NCBI GenBank assembly: GCA_003550305.1
Contig: QKYT01000337.1
Location: 73,439-101,917 of the forward strand
Length of the DNA stretch: 28,479 nt
Direction of reading: 5' to 3'
Origin: Glomus cerebriforme
Lineage: Eukaryota > Glomeromycota > Glomeromycetes > Glomerales > Glomeraceae
Shown here: positions 11,155-22,610 of the stretch, in pieces
Layout of the letters: each line of letters begins with the position of its first letter
How positions within the stretch are numbered: the stretch's first letter is position 1
Made by a program: the position numbers and the translations under genes
The notes under the pieces: model-generated
Databases searched by the model: none
Told to the model about the DNA's origin: nothing
What the model saw: the letters and a program-made list of their open reading frames with translations, nothing else

Positions 11155-12590
11155 ATGACGGAAACATCTATGATCAATGGAACTGTTAGTGAACCTTCCT
11201 ATTCCAAAATACCACTCAAGAAAAGAGACAGAATGAGTTATGCTGAATCAGAAGAAGAGACTGATTCTGGTTACAAGGAGCAACCAAAGAGGGTGAGTAA
11301 TCATACGGTAATTATAAACTCTCACTTTAGGATGTAAAGCATTCTTCTAAGGTCCAGAAATTTGGCGAGAGACGAATATTATTTTTATGATATGCTTGTG
11401 ATTTTGCCTTGCGCTTTTTATAGGATGAAATAGATGAATTTTTTGTAAGTTCAAACAAACAACAATCCAGTCAGCTTATTAAGAAACTGCAAAAAGCAAA
11501 TGAAATGATTCAATATGAAAACACAATGGAATCAACAGAAGAAAAATGCTCAATAGAAAATGACCAAAAGGAAAACACCGGTCATGATACAACGATTGTA
11601 AGAGTGTTAAAATATGAGTTAGATGATAAAAATATATCCTAATCTTACTTTGATGATACAGATGCAGATAAAGAATCAGATGATAGTAAAATTGAAGATG
11701 ACTTAATTGATTTTACAGAATTTGATGAATCTCATTTAGCAATGGATCCCAAAGAAATGTATCTGGATGAAAAGTTGAGGAATTAATTTATCAGTATGCA
11801 AGAAAATTACACAAAGAATATAAAAGACACTGATAAAACTACTGAAAAAATATTTTTGAAGGAAGAATGGAAAGAGATTTTCTTAACAGATGTTCAAAAG
11901 AGGCAAAGATTGAAGCTCCACTACTTGAGTCAATTAAAAAATATACCCTCGATAATGTAAATGACTTGAGGAAATCTCTCTTTCAGCCATTTGTACCAGA
12001 TAAAATAGAATTTAATAGAAATTTACATTATAATATTGACTTTATTAACTATGCATATCGTAGAATGCTATTTCTGTGGAAAATGGAGGATAATTTTATT
12101 TCAAGTTGGAAGGCTGGTACTAAAGTAATGTATGGAGCAGAATAATTGACCCAGCTTTTCACGATATGAAATTTGAGTTAATAAGGAGTGAAGATATGAG
12201 TTTCGCCTCGAGAGACAGAAAGAATGATGGTAAAACAGATTTTGATCGTAAGAAAATAGGAAGAAAGGGAGATGAAATTTTTAGAATTACAGCAGATTGT
12301 ATCAAGTTTGAAGTTGTAGAAACTGGTCGCAAATGGGAGGGATCAAATGGGACGAAATATTTGAAGGATAGTCTGAAGTTAAATAAGATGTTAAAAGACA
12401 TGATTACAAAACTTATTTCCAAGTGTGATGGTGATATTATTATTAGACAGTTGCAAGTTATTGGAATATTAAATGGGAAAATCAATTGCAAATGATTATA
12501 ATGGATGCACCAAGAGGATATATTTCCCATGTTAAACATGGAAAATTTTATGAAGTTAGTGGATGAAATTCTATCAATATGATTTGCAGA
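11155..12590 (+). pseudogene. Unidentified multi-domain gene relic with frameshifts, next to a Tc1 insertion
   Basis: The 5' part (from MTETSMINGT at 11155) is acidic and Ser-rich. It runs to a plausible intron (donor GGTGAGTAA near 11292, acceptor TTTTTATAG near 11424). Coding text continues with DEIDEFF..., interrupted by in-frame stops near 11640 and 11784. A conserved-looking core spans 11867-12590: NRNLHYNIDFINYAYRRMLF, then a frame change near 12105 into NVWSRIIDPAFHDM with a TAA inside, then SFASRDRKNDGKTDFDRKKI and RKWEGSNGTKYLKDSLKLNK. A second frame change near 12480 gives MDAPRGYISHVKHGKFYEVS, followed by a stop. The mutations are too many for a working gene. From memory it resembles a large Rhizophagus gene family of unknown function; this is unverified. 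Confidence 0.65.
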
Positions 12591-12626
12591 TGAATCAATT
12601 TAGTAAATTTAGATGCAAAGAATATA

Positions 12627-14235
12627 CAGTGGCTTCCAAAAGTAACTGACCAAAGATTATTAAATGCAAAATCACGTGTTTGTCAATTATGTGATATTAC
12701 ATTAATATGATATTTATTTTTTATATAATATACTATGTATAAGGTTATTATAATATATCAATTTTAGTAATATGTAATAAAGTAGTTTTATTTTAATCAC
12801 GCAATGTTTATTAAAATTGTGTTCAGTTATTTTTGCCATATTTAATTATATAATAAAATTTGATTTTTTTAAAAAAAAAATTTTAAAAAAATACTAAAAA
12901 ATTTAATAAATATTTTTACCAACATGTATAACCACCCTTTGCAGTTATAACATCCTATATCCTTTGTGGCATCGATTCTATTAATTTGGTATATATTTCT
13001 AATGCTGTTTCATTCCAAATTTGAGAAATATGCTCTCATAATGCATCTTTTCCTCTAATAGTAACATTTAATGCCCTGAGTTGACGGTCAACATTGTTCC
13101 AGAGATGTTCAATCAGATTCAAATCTGGCGACTGTGCTGGCTATGGGAAAACTTCAACATGATTATTCTCAAACCACTTTTGATTAATATAGCAGTATGT
13201 TTTGGATCATTATCCTGTTGGAAGATAACATCTGAAACACTTAATTCATAGTACTGCAGAGTTTTCATAAAGTTTTCACTTAGTATTTTGCAATAAAGTT
13301 CAGCGTTAAGCCCTCCATCAATCTTACATAAGAAATCTACACCATGAGAGGTAAAGCAACTCCATATGAAAATACTACCACCTTCAAACTCCACTGTGGG
13401 TTTAACATGAGCGTCTCTAAGCAGTTCCTCATGCTTCTTCCAGCAGTATTGACATCTATCTGAACTGAATATTTGGAAATTAGACTTGTTGGATCAAACT
13501 ACCTTACTTCAATCATTTATTGTCCAATCTTTAAATCTCTTAGCGAATTTAAGTTAACTTTCACAATATTTTTTGGATAAAAGTGACTTCTTGCATATTA
13601 CCCTAGCTGTTAAACCATTTCTTTTCAATGCTCTACATACAGTGTTAGAGCAAACATCAATTTTATTATGAATTTGTAAGTTTTTTTTTAATTGAACGGC
13701 ATTAGAACACTCATTTGTTATCAAATATCTTATAATGATATATTCATTACGTCCATTTAGCTTGCATAGTCAACCTGAATGTTGTTCATCTTTAACTTTA
13801 CCAGTTTTTCATATTTTTTTTTAAGGTTTAAGATTATTACATGACTTTGACAACCAATTTTGACCACAATCTCCCTTAAGGTAAATCCTCTTTCAATCAT
13901 CATAATTGCTTGTACTTTTTATTCTATGATAAGTTTGACCTTTAAATATAAGTGAAAAAAAAGTTATTATTTCAAAATTAGGTAAATATATAAGTATTTT
14001 ATTAGTATACTTATTATTACTATTAAGAAAAAAAATTTTTTTCTAATTAAATTTTTTTTTCATAAAAGTGACAAAAGTAACTGACTATAATTAATGATGT
14101 AATTTTATACTATTTTAAAGATCTATATTTATGTTTATATTTATGTTGATATTAGATTAAACATATTTGTTTTGATTGGCAAACACATGATTTTTTGTTT
14201 TAAAAATTTTGGTCATTTACTTTTGTAAGTCACTG
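12627..14235 (-). mobile_element. Tc1/mariner-type DNA transposon, inactive, with TA target duplication
   Basis: The left end CAGTGGCTTCCAAAAGTAAC and the right end (inverted) CAGTGACTTACAAAAGTAAA are flanked by TA on both sides (12625-12626 and 14236-14237), the Tc1 signature. Length is 1609 bp. A second copy of the end motif sits inward and inverted at each side (12822-12837 and 14069-14085), so each end has an outer and an inner site, comparable to long-TIR Tc1 elements. The element encodes a broken transposase on the minus strand. It lies just downstream of the relic at 11155-12590. Confidence 0.9.
12916..13950 (-). pseudogene. Tc1-family transposase, broken by stops and frameshifts
   Basis: Minus-strand text follows a Tc1 transposase from end to end. 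An N-terminal helix-turn-helix piece (IERGFTLREIVVKIG) lies near 13900. A DDE domain piece GGSIFIWSCFTSHGVDFLCK is followed by VIFQQDNDPKHTA with the second Asp near 13210, then AQSPDLNLIEHLW with the third acidic residue near 13105-13140. In-frame stops occur near 13940, in the segment around 13480-13515, and close to the C-terminus (near 12960). A frameshift lies near 13145-13170. The first catalytic Asp is replaced: the expected acidic motif reads SNKSNFQIF. The copy cannot encode an active enzyme. Confidence 0.9.
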
Positions 14236-14552
14236 TATATTTACTTTTGTGATAATAATTATATTACAAATAAATTTAGAATTAGATACATTAGGCAGAA
14301 GGAGTTTCATCAGGTTATGAACAGGATATATATAAAAGATACCCTATATAATATAATACAAATACATCTAAAATTTTCTTTTTAGTTTACAGCTTTAAAA
14401 GAAATTAGATTTTAATTGATATTAAGAAATATTTCAATTATAAGCAAAAAAAATGCATAGAAAATTTACATATATAACTATTTATATAATTTATTGGATT
14501 ATGTATTACATAATATATCAATTTTTTCTTAAAAAATTCAGAAAGTATAATG

Positions 14553-15060
14553 TTATGATTTTGGAGATTCTTGATTCCTAAATATTACAATTATAGTTTT
14601 GAAAATTTTTATATAATAGTTATTAAGTAAGCTTATAGGAATTACAAAAAAAGACTTAAAACATAAATAAAACGAATTTAAAATATGGTGAGAAATGAGC
14701 ATTTTTAAGGTAAGTAGAAAGTTAAATTGCATAATCAATTGTAGTCTTAAATTCAGTAGATTTCTTAAAAATTTTACTTATATAAAGATTAAGCTGATGA
14801 GCAAAGTAGGGTAAAAAGACTATTAATCTATTAGATATTTTTAATTAATGTCTAATATATAAAAATATATATAAGTTTTTTTTTAAATTAAATAAATATA
14901 GTAATTAAATAGTTTTATCATATCAAGTTGCTATATATACTAATATACTATCAGTGACAACAGCATATATAGTAATTTCTTTTTTTTTAAATCCTCAAAC
15001 ATAGATTCAGTTTTATTCATTACTCTAATATAATTTTCACGCTCAGAATTAATGTTTACA
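14553..15060 (-). pseudogene. hAT-type transposase relic
   Basis: Three minus-strand pieces occur in the order expected for a hAT transposase core: NINSERENYIRVMNKTESMF (15056 downward), AVVTDS (14947-14964, carrying a candidate catalytic Asp), and YFAHQLNLYISKIFKKSTEF (about 14750-14808), which matches the conserved hAT pattern of an aromatic-x-H-x-L-x-L segment after the first Asp. The frame changes between pieces and several stops intervene. The C-terminal dimerisation part is not seen, and the element ends were not found. Confidence 0.55.
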
Positions 15061-15484
15061 GCTTTTCAGATATAGGGTCTTCATTCTAAAATTAATAAGA
15101 ATACAGGAATGATTATAATTATTAGAATTATATAAATATGGATAGATATACTCTTCATGCATTTTTAATAGAAGAATAATTAATTAATTAAACAAAAAGA
15201 TTTTATCAAACTTAGCAAGCAAAATATAAAGAAAGATATTTAGATATATTTAGAGAATAAATCTTCTTTGTAAATATTATTATTATTATATAAAAATATG
15301 AAAGAAGACTTACCTTAGTATGTAACTGAATGAAGATAATCTAATATACCTATGATGTTTAATATATCTCTAAGCAGCAATAAGAAAATTTTTTGAATTT
15401 CATTTAACAAATCCTTAAGAAAAAGAACTTTTTTTGCCTTAAAGTAAATACCATATTAACCTTTCACTCTTATACATTTGGTAA

Positions 15485-15703
15485 TTAAATTTCAGTAGTG
15501 CTGGTTGAAGTGCAGGAAGCTTCTTCATTATCTGATTCAAAATTAAACTCATAATTATTATAATCATTTGACCTTATATCAAATTTATTATCAGAATAAC
15601 TATTTGAATTACTTAAATATTTATCAGAGCTGGCATTAGTATAGTGAAAAGTAATTTCATATACTTGGTTGAAAATAGGGGGTATACTGTATATGTTGTT
15701 AGT
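15485..15703 (-). other. 72-codon open frame without ATG, Ser/Asn/Asp-rich
   Basis: The minus frame is open from a stop at 15704-15706 to a stop at 15485-15487. It reads a polar acidic sequence (NQVYEITFHYTNASSDKYLS ... SDNEEASCTSTSTTEI). Composition and codon use look coding, but there is no start. It could be an exon or a remnant of the neighbouring hAT element or of another gene. No domain is recognised. Confidence 0.3.
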
Positions 15704-16861
15704 TTAGAAAGATATAATATCTTTATAAAAATTGGAAATGTTTAAAATATTTTTTCAAAGGATGTAAAAAAAAGACATATAACAAATTGGTAAAAGAATT
15801 GTGGATAAATACATTTCTAATAGATGGTATTTTTATTAATTTATTATATAAAATATTGGCAGAAGAATACCCAATTACTAGTATATCTCAGATATGATAT
15901 AACATCTAGGATAGGTAAATGTTTAATATATTATAAAAATATAGGCATTTACCTACTCTATCACTAGATATATACCTAAATACAGTATGGTATGAAGACT
16001 TTTGTGGAATTATATTATATAAAAATGGCAGAAGCCTAGCATCTCGATTTTACCAAATCATATCACTAACTCTATAGTCCCTAGTTCTCATCCTAGTTCC
16101 AACCAACTGATCTGCCAGACTGAAGCTCAAAAGTACCTTGAAAGTAGCGAGAATATGCTGGAAATGCATCCGGAACTCAATTACTCAAGACGCAATAAAT
16201 TTATGTAATTTCAGTTAATTTTGCCGATACTATACCTGCTATAACTATTGCAAAATTCTGAAGCAAAGGTAAAAAAAAAATAAAATAAAAATAAAACAAT
16301 ACATTTGATCCACTCTCACCTTTATATTTTGCTTCACAATATCCTACTCCACCTAACATTCACCATAAATGCCTTTGAATTCAGCATATAATACTGCCAA
16401 ATTTTCTAATTTGCGATATACTGTGGCAAATTTCGTGATATATAATTAAAACTGAGAACAAACACGTGCTAACGATCATATCACAATTTCTCAAATAGAA
16501 TGTAACATCATTGTTTGAAGCATTAGTATCACATAAAATTGTGATCCATATATTATCTATGTTTTGTTTACCATCTGTTCTTACAATTTATTTTTATCAA
16601 TAAAAGAAATATACTACAACATTAAATGGAATGAGAAGTTTATTAGACAAGAAAATAGATTTTTAAATAGCATACAAGTATTCTTCTATTCATTGAGGAT
16701 TTAATAAACAAATATAAGTATTTATCACTTAAAACTATATATGTAAAATACAAAACACTTTATTTATCCTTACATAATATTAAGTGTAAGTGTTATGATC
16801 AATCATCATTTAACATTAAGAAATGATATCAATGTTAATGTTTCATAAAAACGCGCAAATA
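15704..16861. other. Gene-poor stretch with decayed repeat material
   Basis: No gene is recognised. The segment 16040-16270 is richer in G and C. It includes TTTCAGTTAATTTTGCC near 16226, similar to a site in the 7811-7835 repeat, so it is probably another relic of the same family. The last 200 bases are the 3' flank of the mannosidase gene. Confidence 0.45.
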
Positions 16862-18713
16862 TTATGTATTTAAGGATTTATTTTGGATAATAAAAGGATG
16901 TGCTTCGGTATTAAATACATAAGTATCTAACGAAATTACATCTGGTGTACTAAATAATAAATACAAATATTTTATAGTTTCTGCCAGAAAGAAGCTTTCC
17001 ATGTTATTATTTTGTTGTGGAGTTTCACTCGTTACATCCTGTAATCCAGAATAAGCTGTTGGCGTTTTACACCACTTTTCAATCGACTCCCATATTTTCC
17101 AACCTCTCTCTTGATATTTCTTATCCCCTGTTATTCTATACAAAACAAACAAACTTTCAATAGTTTCTACAAAAAGAAAGTGTTACTATTAAATGATTAT
17201 TATTACAAATGCATATTTTTTTTGAATCAAACACATACCGGGTCTAAGTAAATATCTAGTATCACTTTTCTTCATAGGAAATTGATTAAATTGATCGTCA
17301 TTCGAAGAATCATCCTTCGGTAAGAAAATAAAATTTTCGGGTCCAATTCCTGTCGCGGTTACATTATAAGACCAATAACAAGCTTCCGCTATTCTAATTG
17401 CTACATCTAAATCCCTCGAACGATTTAAGATTTTTGATCCAATTGCCAACATTCCAGGAACAAAACATGACAAATGATCCATTTTAGGATTTATTCTACC
17501 ATAAGAATAACTTCCAATAAATAATAATTCGGGATTATCTTTCACCTGGCCTTCTTTTACTAAATACTTAACTATATTTTCGGCAGATTCTTCGTACATT
17601 CTTTTATACTGATCATTTGATCCTCCTACCAATATATACTGTTTAAGCAAATACTATGTATAAAATTGTAAAGTTATTATTTGGAGATCAAACTATAATC
17701 AGAAACTGCACATGCATGTGGTAACCTACCTCATAAAAACTATCACCAAAATTTCCGACACTAATTTCATCCACAGAGAATTCTCCAGTATCTAAATCAA
17801 TGTATATAGGATACAATCCAGGAATACTTTTCTTTGCCTTGTCAAAAGTATCAATAACTTTCTGCACAACATCAAAGTAAGAGCCATTTCCAGTTAATTG
17901 AGCCAATTTCATATATTCTAATTGTGAACTACCTACTTCTGCCAAAATACCTCTACTATATTTATTCCCCATATACCAATGATTGTAAGGTAATCCAGAT
18001 TGTGAATTAAAAGCGTGATATAAAACTTCTCCCAAGTCTTTAGCTTTCTGTAATAAAATTATATTGCCTGATAATTCATGAGCACTTAATAATCCGCCCA
18101 AATATCTGATGACTGTCTCAAAAAAATTTATATCCATGTAAGAATTTGTAAAATCAACTCCACTTAAATAATTAGTCGCATTATTAAATTCCTCCTTCAA
18201 ATCCATGATCCACATAGTGTCCAAAGCATCAACCATAGTAGCACCCCATCCATTAAGATGTCTTCTCGAGGTATTACTTAATGGTTCAACTTCATCGGCT
18301 CCCCATGCATATTTACTGTATCCTTTCCATGAGTGTAAAAATCCCTGTTTAATTGATTCTTTACGATATTCTCGTACTTTTCGTTCTTTACTGGATTCAG
18401 CGGGAAAATCAAATTGAATTTTTGGCAACAATGAATTATGTTCAGAAGAAAATTCCTTAGAGGGTGACAATATTCCGCTGTCTGGATCTTCTTGTATAGG
18501 CTGAGAATAAATGATGGAATAATCATTCGGATATTTTTTAAAAATTAATAGTATTTGACAGAATAGGAATACAAATATTATGGGAAGTATAAATTTTAAA
18601 CTTAATGAAAATTTTTTATTCATTTTATGATTAACGTGAAGGAAAGTGTGATATTCTACACTATATTCCCTTTTTGTTCTTTTATCGATATTCGTGCGAC
18701 CGCTCATTTTCAA
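16862..18713 (-). CDS. GH47 alpha-1,2-mannosidase (class I, ER/Golgi), three exons
   Basis: Exons 17730-18713, 17239-17653 and 16862-17166 join to 568 codons (567 residues). Introns are 76 and 72 bp with donors GTAGGT and GTATGT; the frame is exact. It trims alpha-1,2-linked mannose from N-glycans in the secretory pathway. Topology is type II: a short basic N-terminus, one membrane helix (about residues 35-58), then a luminal stem and the catalytic barrel. GH47 landmarks are in order: HSWKGYSKYAWGADEVEP (127-144), FFETVIRYLGGLL with candidate acid E199, GSSQLEY (E266), GNFGDSFYEYLL (D324), MDHLSCFVPG and EACYWSY with the paired cysteines, RPETIES (E467, codon split by intron 2), NMESFFLAETIKYLYLLF (522-538), and FNTEAHP with the calcium-binding Thr553. 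Length and motif set are complete, so it should be active. M1, M3 and M31 are alternative starts; M31 gives a very short cytosolic tail. Confidence 0.95.
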
Positions 18714-19138
18714 ACCATGTGGTTCAAAATATTTTCATATTTGGTTAATGAGTTAATATGTTCAATTATAATATGTTACTTATGTATGCAATATGCATAT
18801 TGCTCATTCCTTGAAAATCACGTGATATTTTTCGCTTTGCTATGGCGCGCCACACTTAATGCCGACAGATCGATCTACATAATAACCAGAAAGATCATAG
18901 GACTTTTCTTTGAGGAAGGAATTTTTGGAGAGTGGACTTTTTGTATTGATACTATTCATTATTGTCATAAATGTCATAACTGCAAATATTGTTTTAAGCT
19001 AACTCGATGAAAAATCATACTGGGATATCCTTTATTTAATCTCATAATTTACTTCTGAAATTACAATTTATTATAAAATTTTTTCATAATTCTATAATTT
19101 TTAGAACTTAATTGTAACACTCTCTCTATCATTAATAT
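18714..19138. promoter_or_regulatory. Presumed promoter of the mannosidase gene with a TCACGTGA palindrome
   Basis: The 425-bp gap lies between the 3' end of the ASCH gene and the mannosidase start. It contains ATCACGTGAT (18817-18826), a perfect 10-base palindrome with the CACGTG core bound by fungal bHLH factors, about 105 bases upstream of the start codon. GGCGCGCC follows at about 18844. Function is inferred from the motif only. Confidence 0.35.
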
Positions 19139-19699
19139 TTAATCAAAAGTTTCACCTAAATTAATATTCGCCAATACCTGTCTAGCAATCATATCATGCA
19201 TCTTCCAAATTCCAAAAGAACCTTTACATTCAATAGGATTATTCAAAATTTTAACATCATTAATCATCCAACAATAATGTTTTTTTTTACGTGTGTCATC
19301 ATCATCTTCCAGACTCTTCCAAACATTATCATCTGGCACGTCTTTAGCTTCCACACAAGCAAAAAATTTTGCTAATCCAATAATTTTACCAAAATTTTGC
19401 TTCATCATTTCTACGCTAGGCAATTCCGACCAACACTGATATTTTATTATAGCACAAGTAGGATCTTTTGGTTCAAGATTACGTTTTGATTGTGAAACGT
19501 GAATGGCTATCCAAATTCCATCGTTAGTTTTAGAATTGGATGTAGAAAGCAACTGTTGAATGTCTAAACGATATGTTCTGTTTTCTAAACGTTTCGGACC
19601 GTGAATTATACATGTTGCAAAAGGTTCTTGGACTGTAAGTGCGTAGAGGATTGGAGTTTTTAAGGTCGAAGAAGAGCTCGAAGAAGAAGAGTTTGACAT
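19139..19699 (-). CDS. ASCH-domain (PUA-like) protein
   Basis: A single-exon protein of 186 residues. After a Ser-rich N-terminus (2-11) comes an ASCH/PUA-like fold: ALTVQEPFATCIIHGPKRLE with ENRTY (20-43), the beta strand GIWIAIHVSQ (61-70), GKIIGLAKFFACVE (104-117), and the closing HYCWMINDVKIL...PIECKGSFGIWK (141-166). The pattern Q-P/E-(W/F)-A...G-x-K-x-x-E-N-R is typical of ASCH domains, which are thought to bind RNA or modified nucleotides; no catalytic role is assigned here. The upstream in-frame ATG at 19780 would add 27 residues. I prefer 19699 because the extra part is not domain-like and would overlap most of the short space shared with the divergent gene at 19803. An acidic stretch EDDDD (131-135) sits in a loop. 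Confidence 0.8.
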   Translation of the reverse strand: MSNSSSSSSSSTLKTPILYALTVQEPFATCIIHGPKRLENRTYRLDIQQLLSTSNSKTNDGIWIAIHVSQSKRNLEPKDPTCAIIKYQCWSELPSVEMMKQNFGKIIGLAKFFACVEAKDVPDDNVWKSLEDDDDTRKKKHYCWMINDVKILNNPIECKGSFGIWKMHDMIARQVLANINLGETFD

Positions 19700-19802
19700 T
19701 TCTATAAAGAAATTTGTTATAAATTGGCAATTTAATGTTGATCTTTTATAATGATTGCACCAATTACATAACGGAATCACGGGGTAATTTTATCTTTACG
19801 TT
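19700..19802. promoter_or_regulatory. Short divergent promoter between the ASCH and NAT9-like genes
   Basis: Only about 103 bases separate the two start codons, which face away from each other, so the promoter is probably shared. A CCAAT motif lies at about 19759-19763. Confidence 0.45.
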
Positions 19803-20911
<1,109 letters not shown>

Positions 20912-22610
20912 GATATGAGAAAGTGTAGATTTGAATTTCGATCTGATTGGTCAATTATCACGAACTTACATCCTTATTCATAGTTTTGACCAGAATTAAT
21001 CAAAATTGGTACAAATTCGAAATTTTAATTTTTAAAAATTTGTAAAACTCAAAGTATTTCTACAACATTTATATCTATAATGTATTTGGTGTATGGGGAA
21101 ATTTGCATTATGGGGATCATCATCAGGCAAGGGAATTCACAATGGTATTCTTTAGTTTTGTTAATTACTTTGAATAAAAAAAAAAAAATGCTGTAAATGC
21201 TTACATTTCATGCATCCTAAAAATAAAAAAAAGTTTATATATGTATTCGTCCATTAGTAACGAAAAATAATTATCTATCTGAAACACTGGATAAATCAGT
21301 CATTCGATACCTAAAGGCGGGTAGCTATGGTATCGGGTCGGAATCCAATTTAATTGCTTCTTACAACCGGATTTACCCGATACCAGACTTTTTTCGTGCC
21401 AATAGACGCATGATAATCAATAAATAGACAAGCGAGCTGAAATAAAATGAGCCGTTTAAAAAAGTTCTAATTTTGCCCAATCGCAAATCATAACATGTGA
21501 AAATATCATCCTAAAATAATAAATAGTATACCGCGTTTGTTGATCAACAGACATTGCTTTCCTTAAAACTTTTCGTTCTTAAATTTCAACTATAAGCATT
21601 ATCGATAGCACTTCGAAAAATGTTTTAACATTTATTATCCATTTATCGTGGTTTACGTGTATGTAAAATTAATTCTTTTTTCGATTCATTCTTATGCAAA
21701 GATTTTATTTATCCTTTTTATATCTTTCAAAAACAATAAAAGTTCCTCCGGTAAAACCAAAATGGTAATGTAATTCATTTAAATGTGCTTTTTAGGTTTA
21801 TATTCGGTGAAAATTTCCGTCAATTCCCATATCAATAATACTTATATTGGGTTTATAATAAAATTCTGAAAATGGATTTCATTCACTTATTCATTTATAG
21901 AAAGAGTAATGCAAATTACATATTTTTGTGTTTCCTTAAGGTTGATCATGAGTTATGTTTTATTGGTAAGTATTGTATTACATTATGAATGTTCTATGAT
22001 TCCATTGATAAAATTATACTTTTTTGGTATTTCCTTTTTGTCTCAATATGAGCCTCTAAATGAAATCCTGAAATTTTCATAGGGTACGTTTTATTTATAT
22101 TTTTTGGTACTTACTAAATTAAGTATGTTATTGTAATAAATCCTAAATTTATCCTTCAGCCCAATTTTAAATTTCCTTTTATAATTGTAAGAGTTCAAAT
22201 ATAAATAATTCAACTTTATTTATACATGATTTCTTACAGCTTTTCCTTGTTTACAAATATGTAAATTAAAAAAGGAAATCAATAACTTTCAATAACTTTA
22301 TAAACCAACACTTTTTCTTTTTTCCTTGTTCATATTTCATTGATCCGTCTCCAAATTTGCCGTATCTGGAAATTTTTAAAAGAACCTAAAAGCTGACCTT
22401 TTTATATGTAAATATCTAATTCCAACAAATATTTAATTATGATAATTATGATACGGTTATTGCATTAAATCTTTTTTTTTTTTTTTTTTTTCTTTTTTTT
22501 TTAATCAACGACAATAAAAAAAAAAAAATATTTGATTTTTTTTACTTTATTTATTTTATATATATATATTTTTTTGTATTTGATTATTATCAAATTAGAA
22601 CAATTAGAAG
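20912..22610. other. Intergenic region, 1.7 kb, no gene seen
   Basis: No credible open frame is seen on either strand. A less AT-rich island at 21300-21420 contains a perfect 10-bp inverted repeat (GGTATCGGGT at 21329 and ACCCGATACC at 21375-21384). Long T and A runs and a TA tract (22471-22570) precede the next gene. Confidence 0.55.

Noticed and set aside
12159..12539. 126-codon minus-strand frame
   Set aside because: It is antisense to the plus-strand relic, whose text is clearly the more protein-like.
18205..18526. Open frames on both strands within the mannosidase region
   Set aside because: They overlap GH47 exon 1 in other frames and carry no features of their own.
18627..19010. 127-codon plus-strand open frame with a Cys/His-rich end (CHKCHNCKYC)
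   Set aside because: It overlaps the start of the mannosidase gene in antisense and its promoter. The Cys/His pattern does not fit a known zinc finger and composition looks random.
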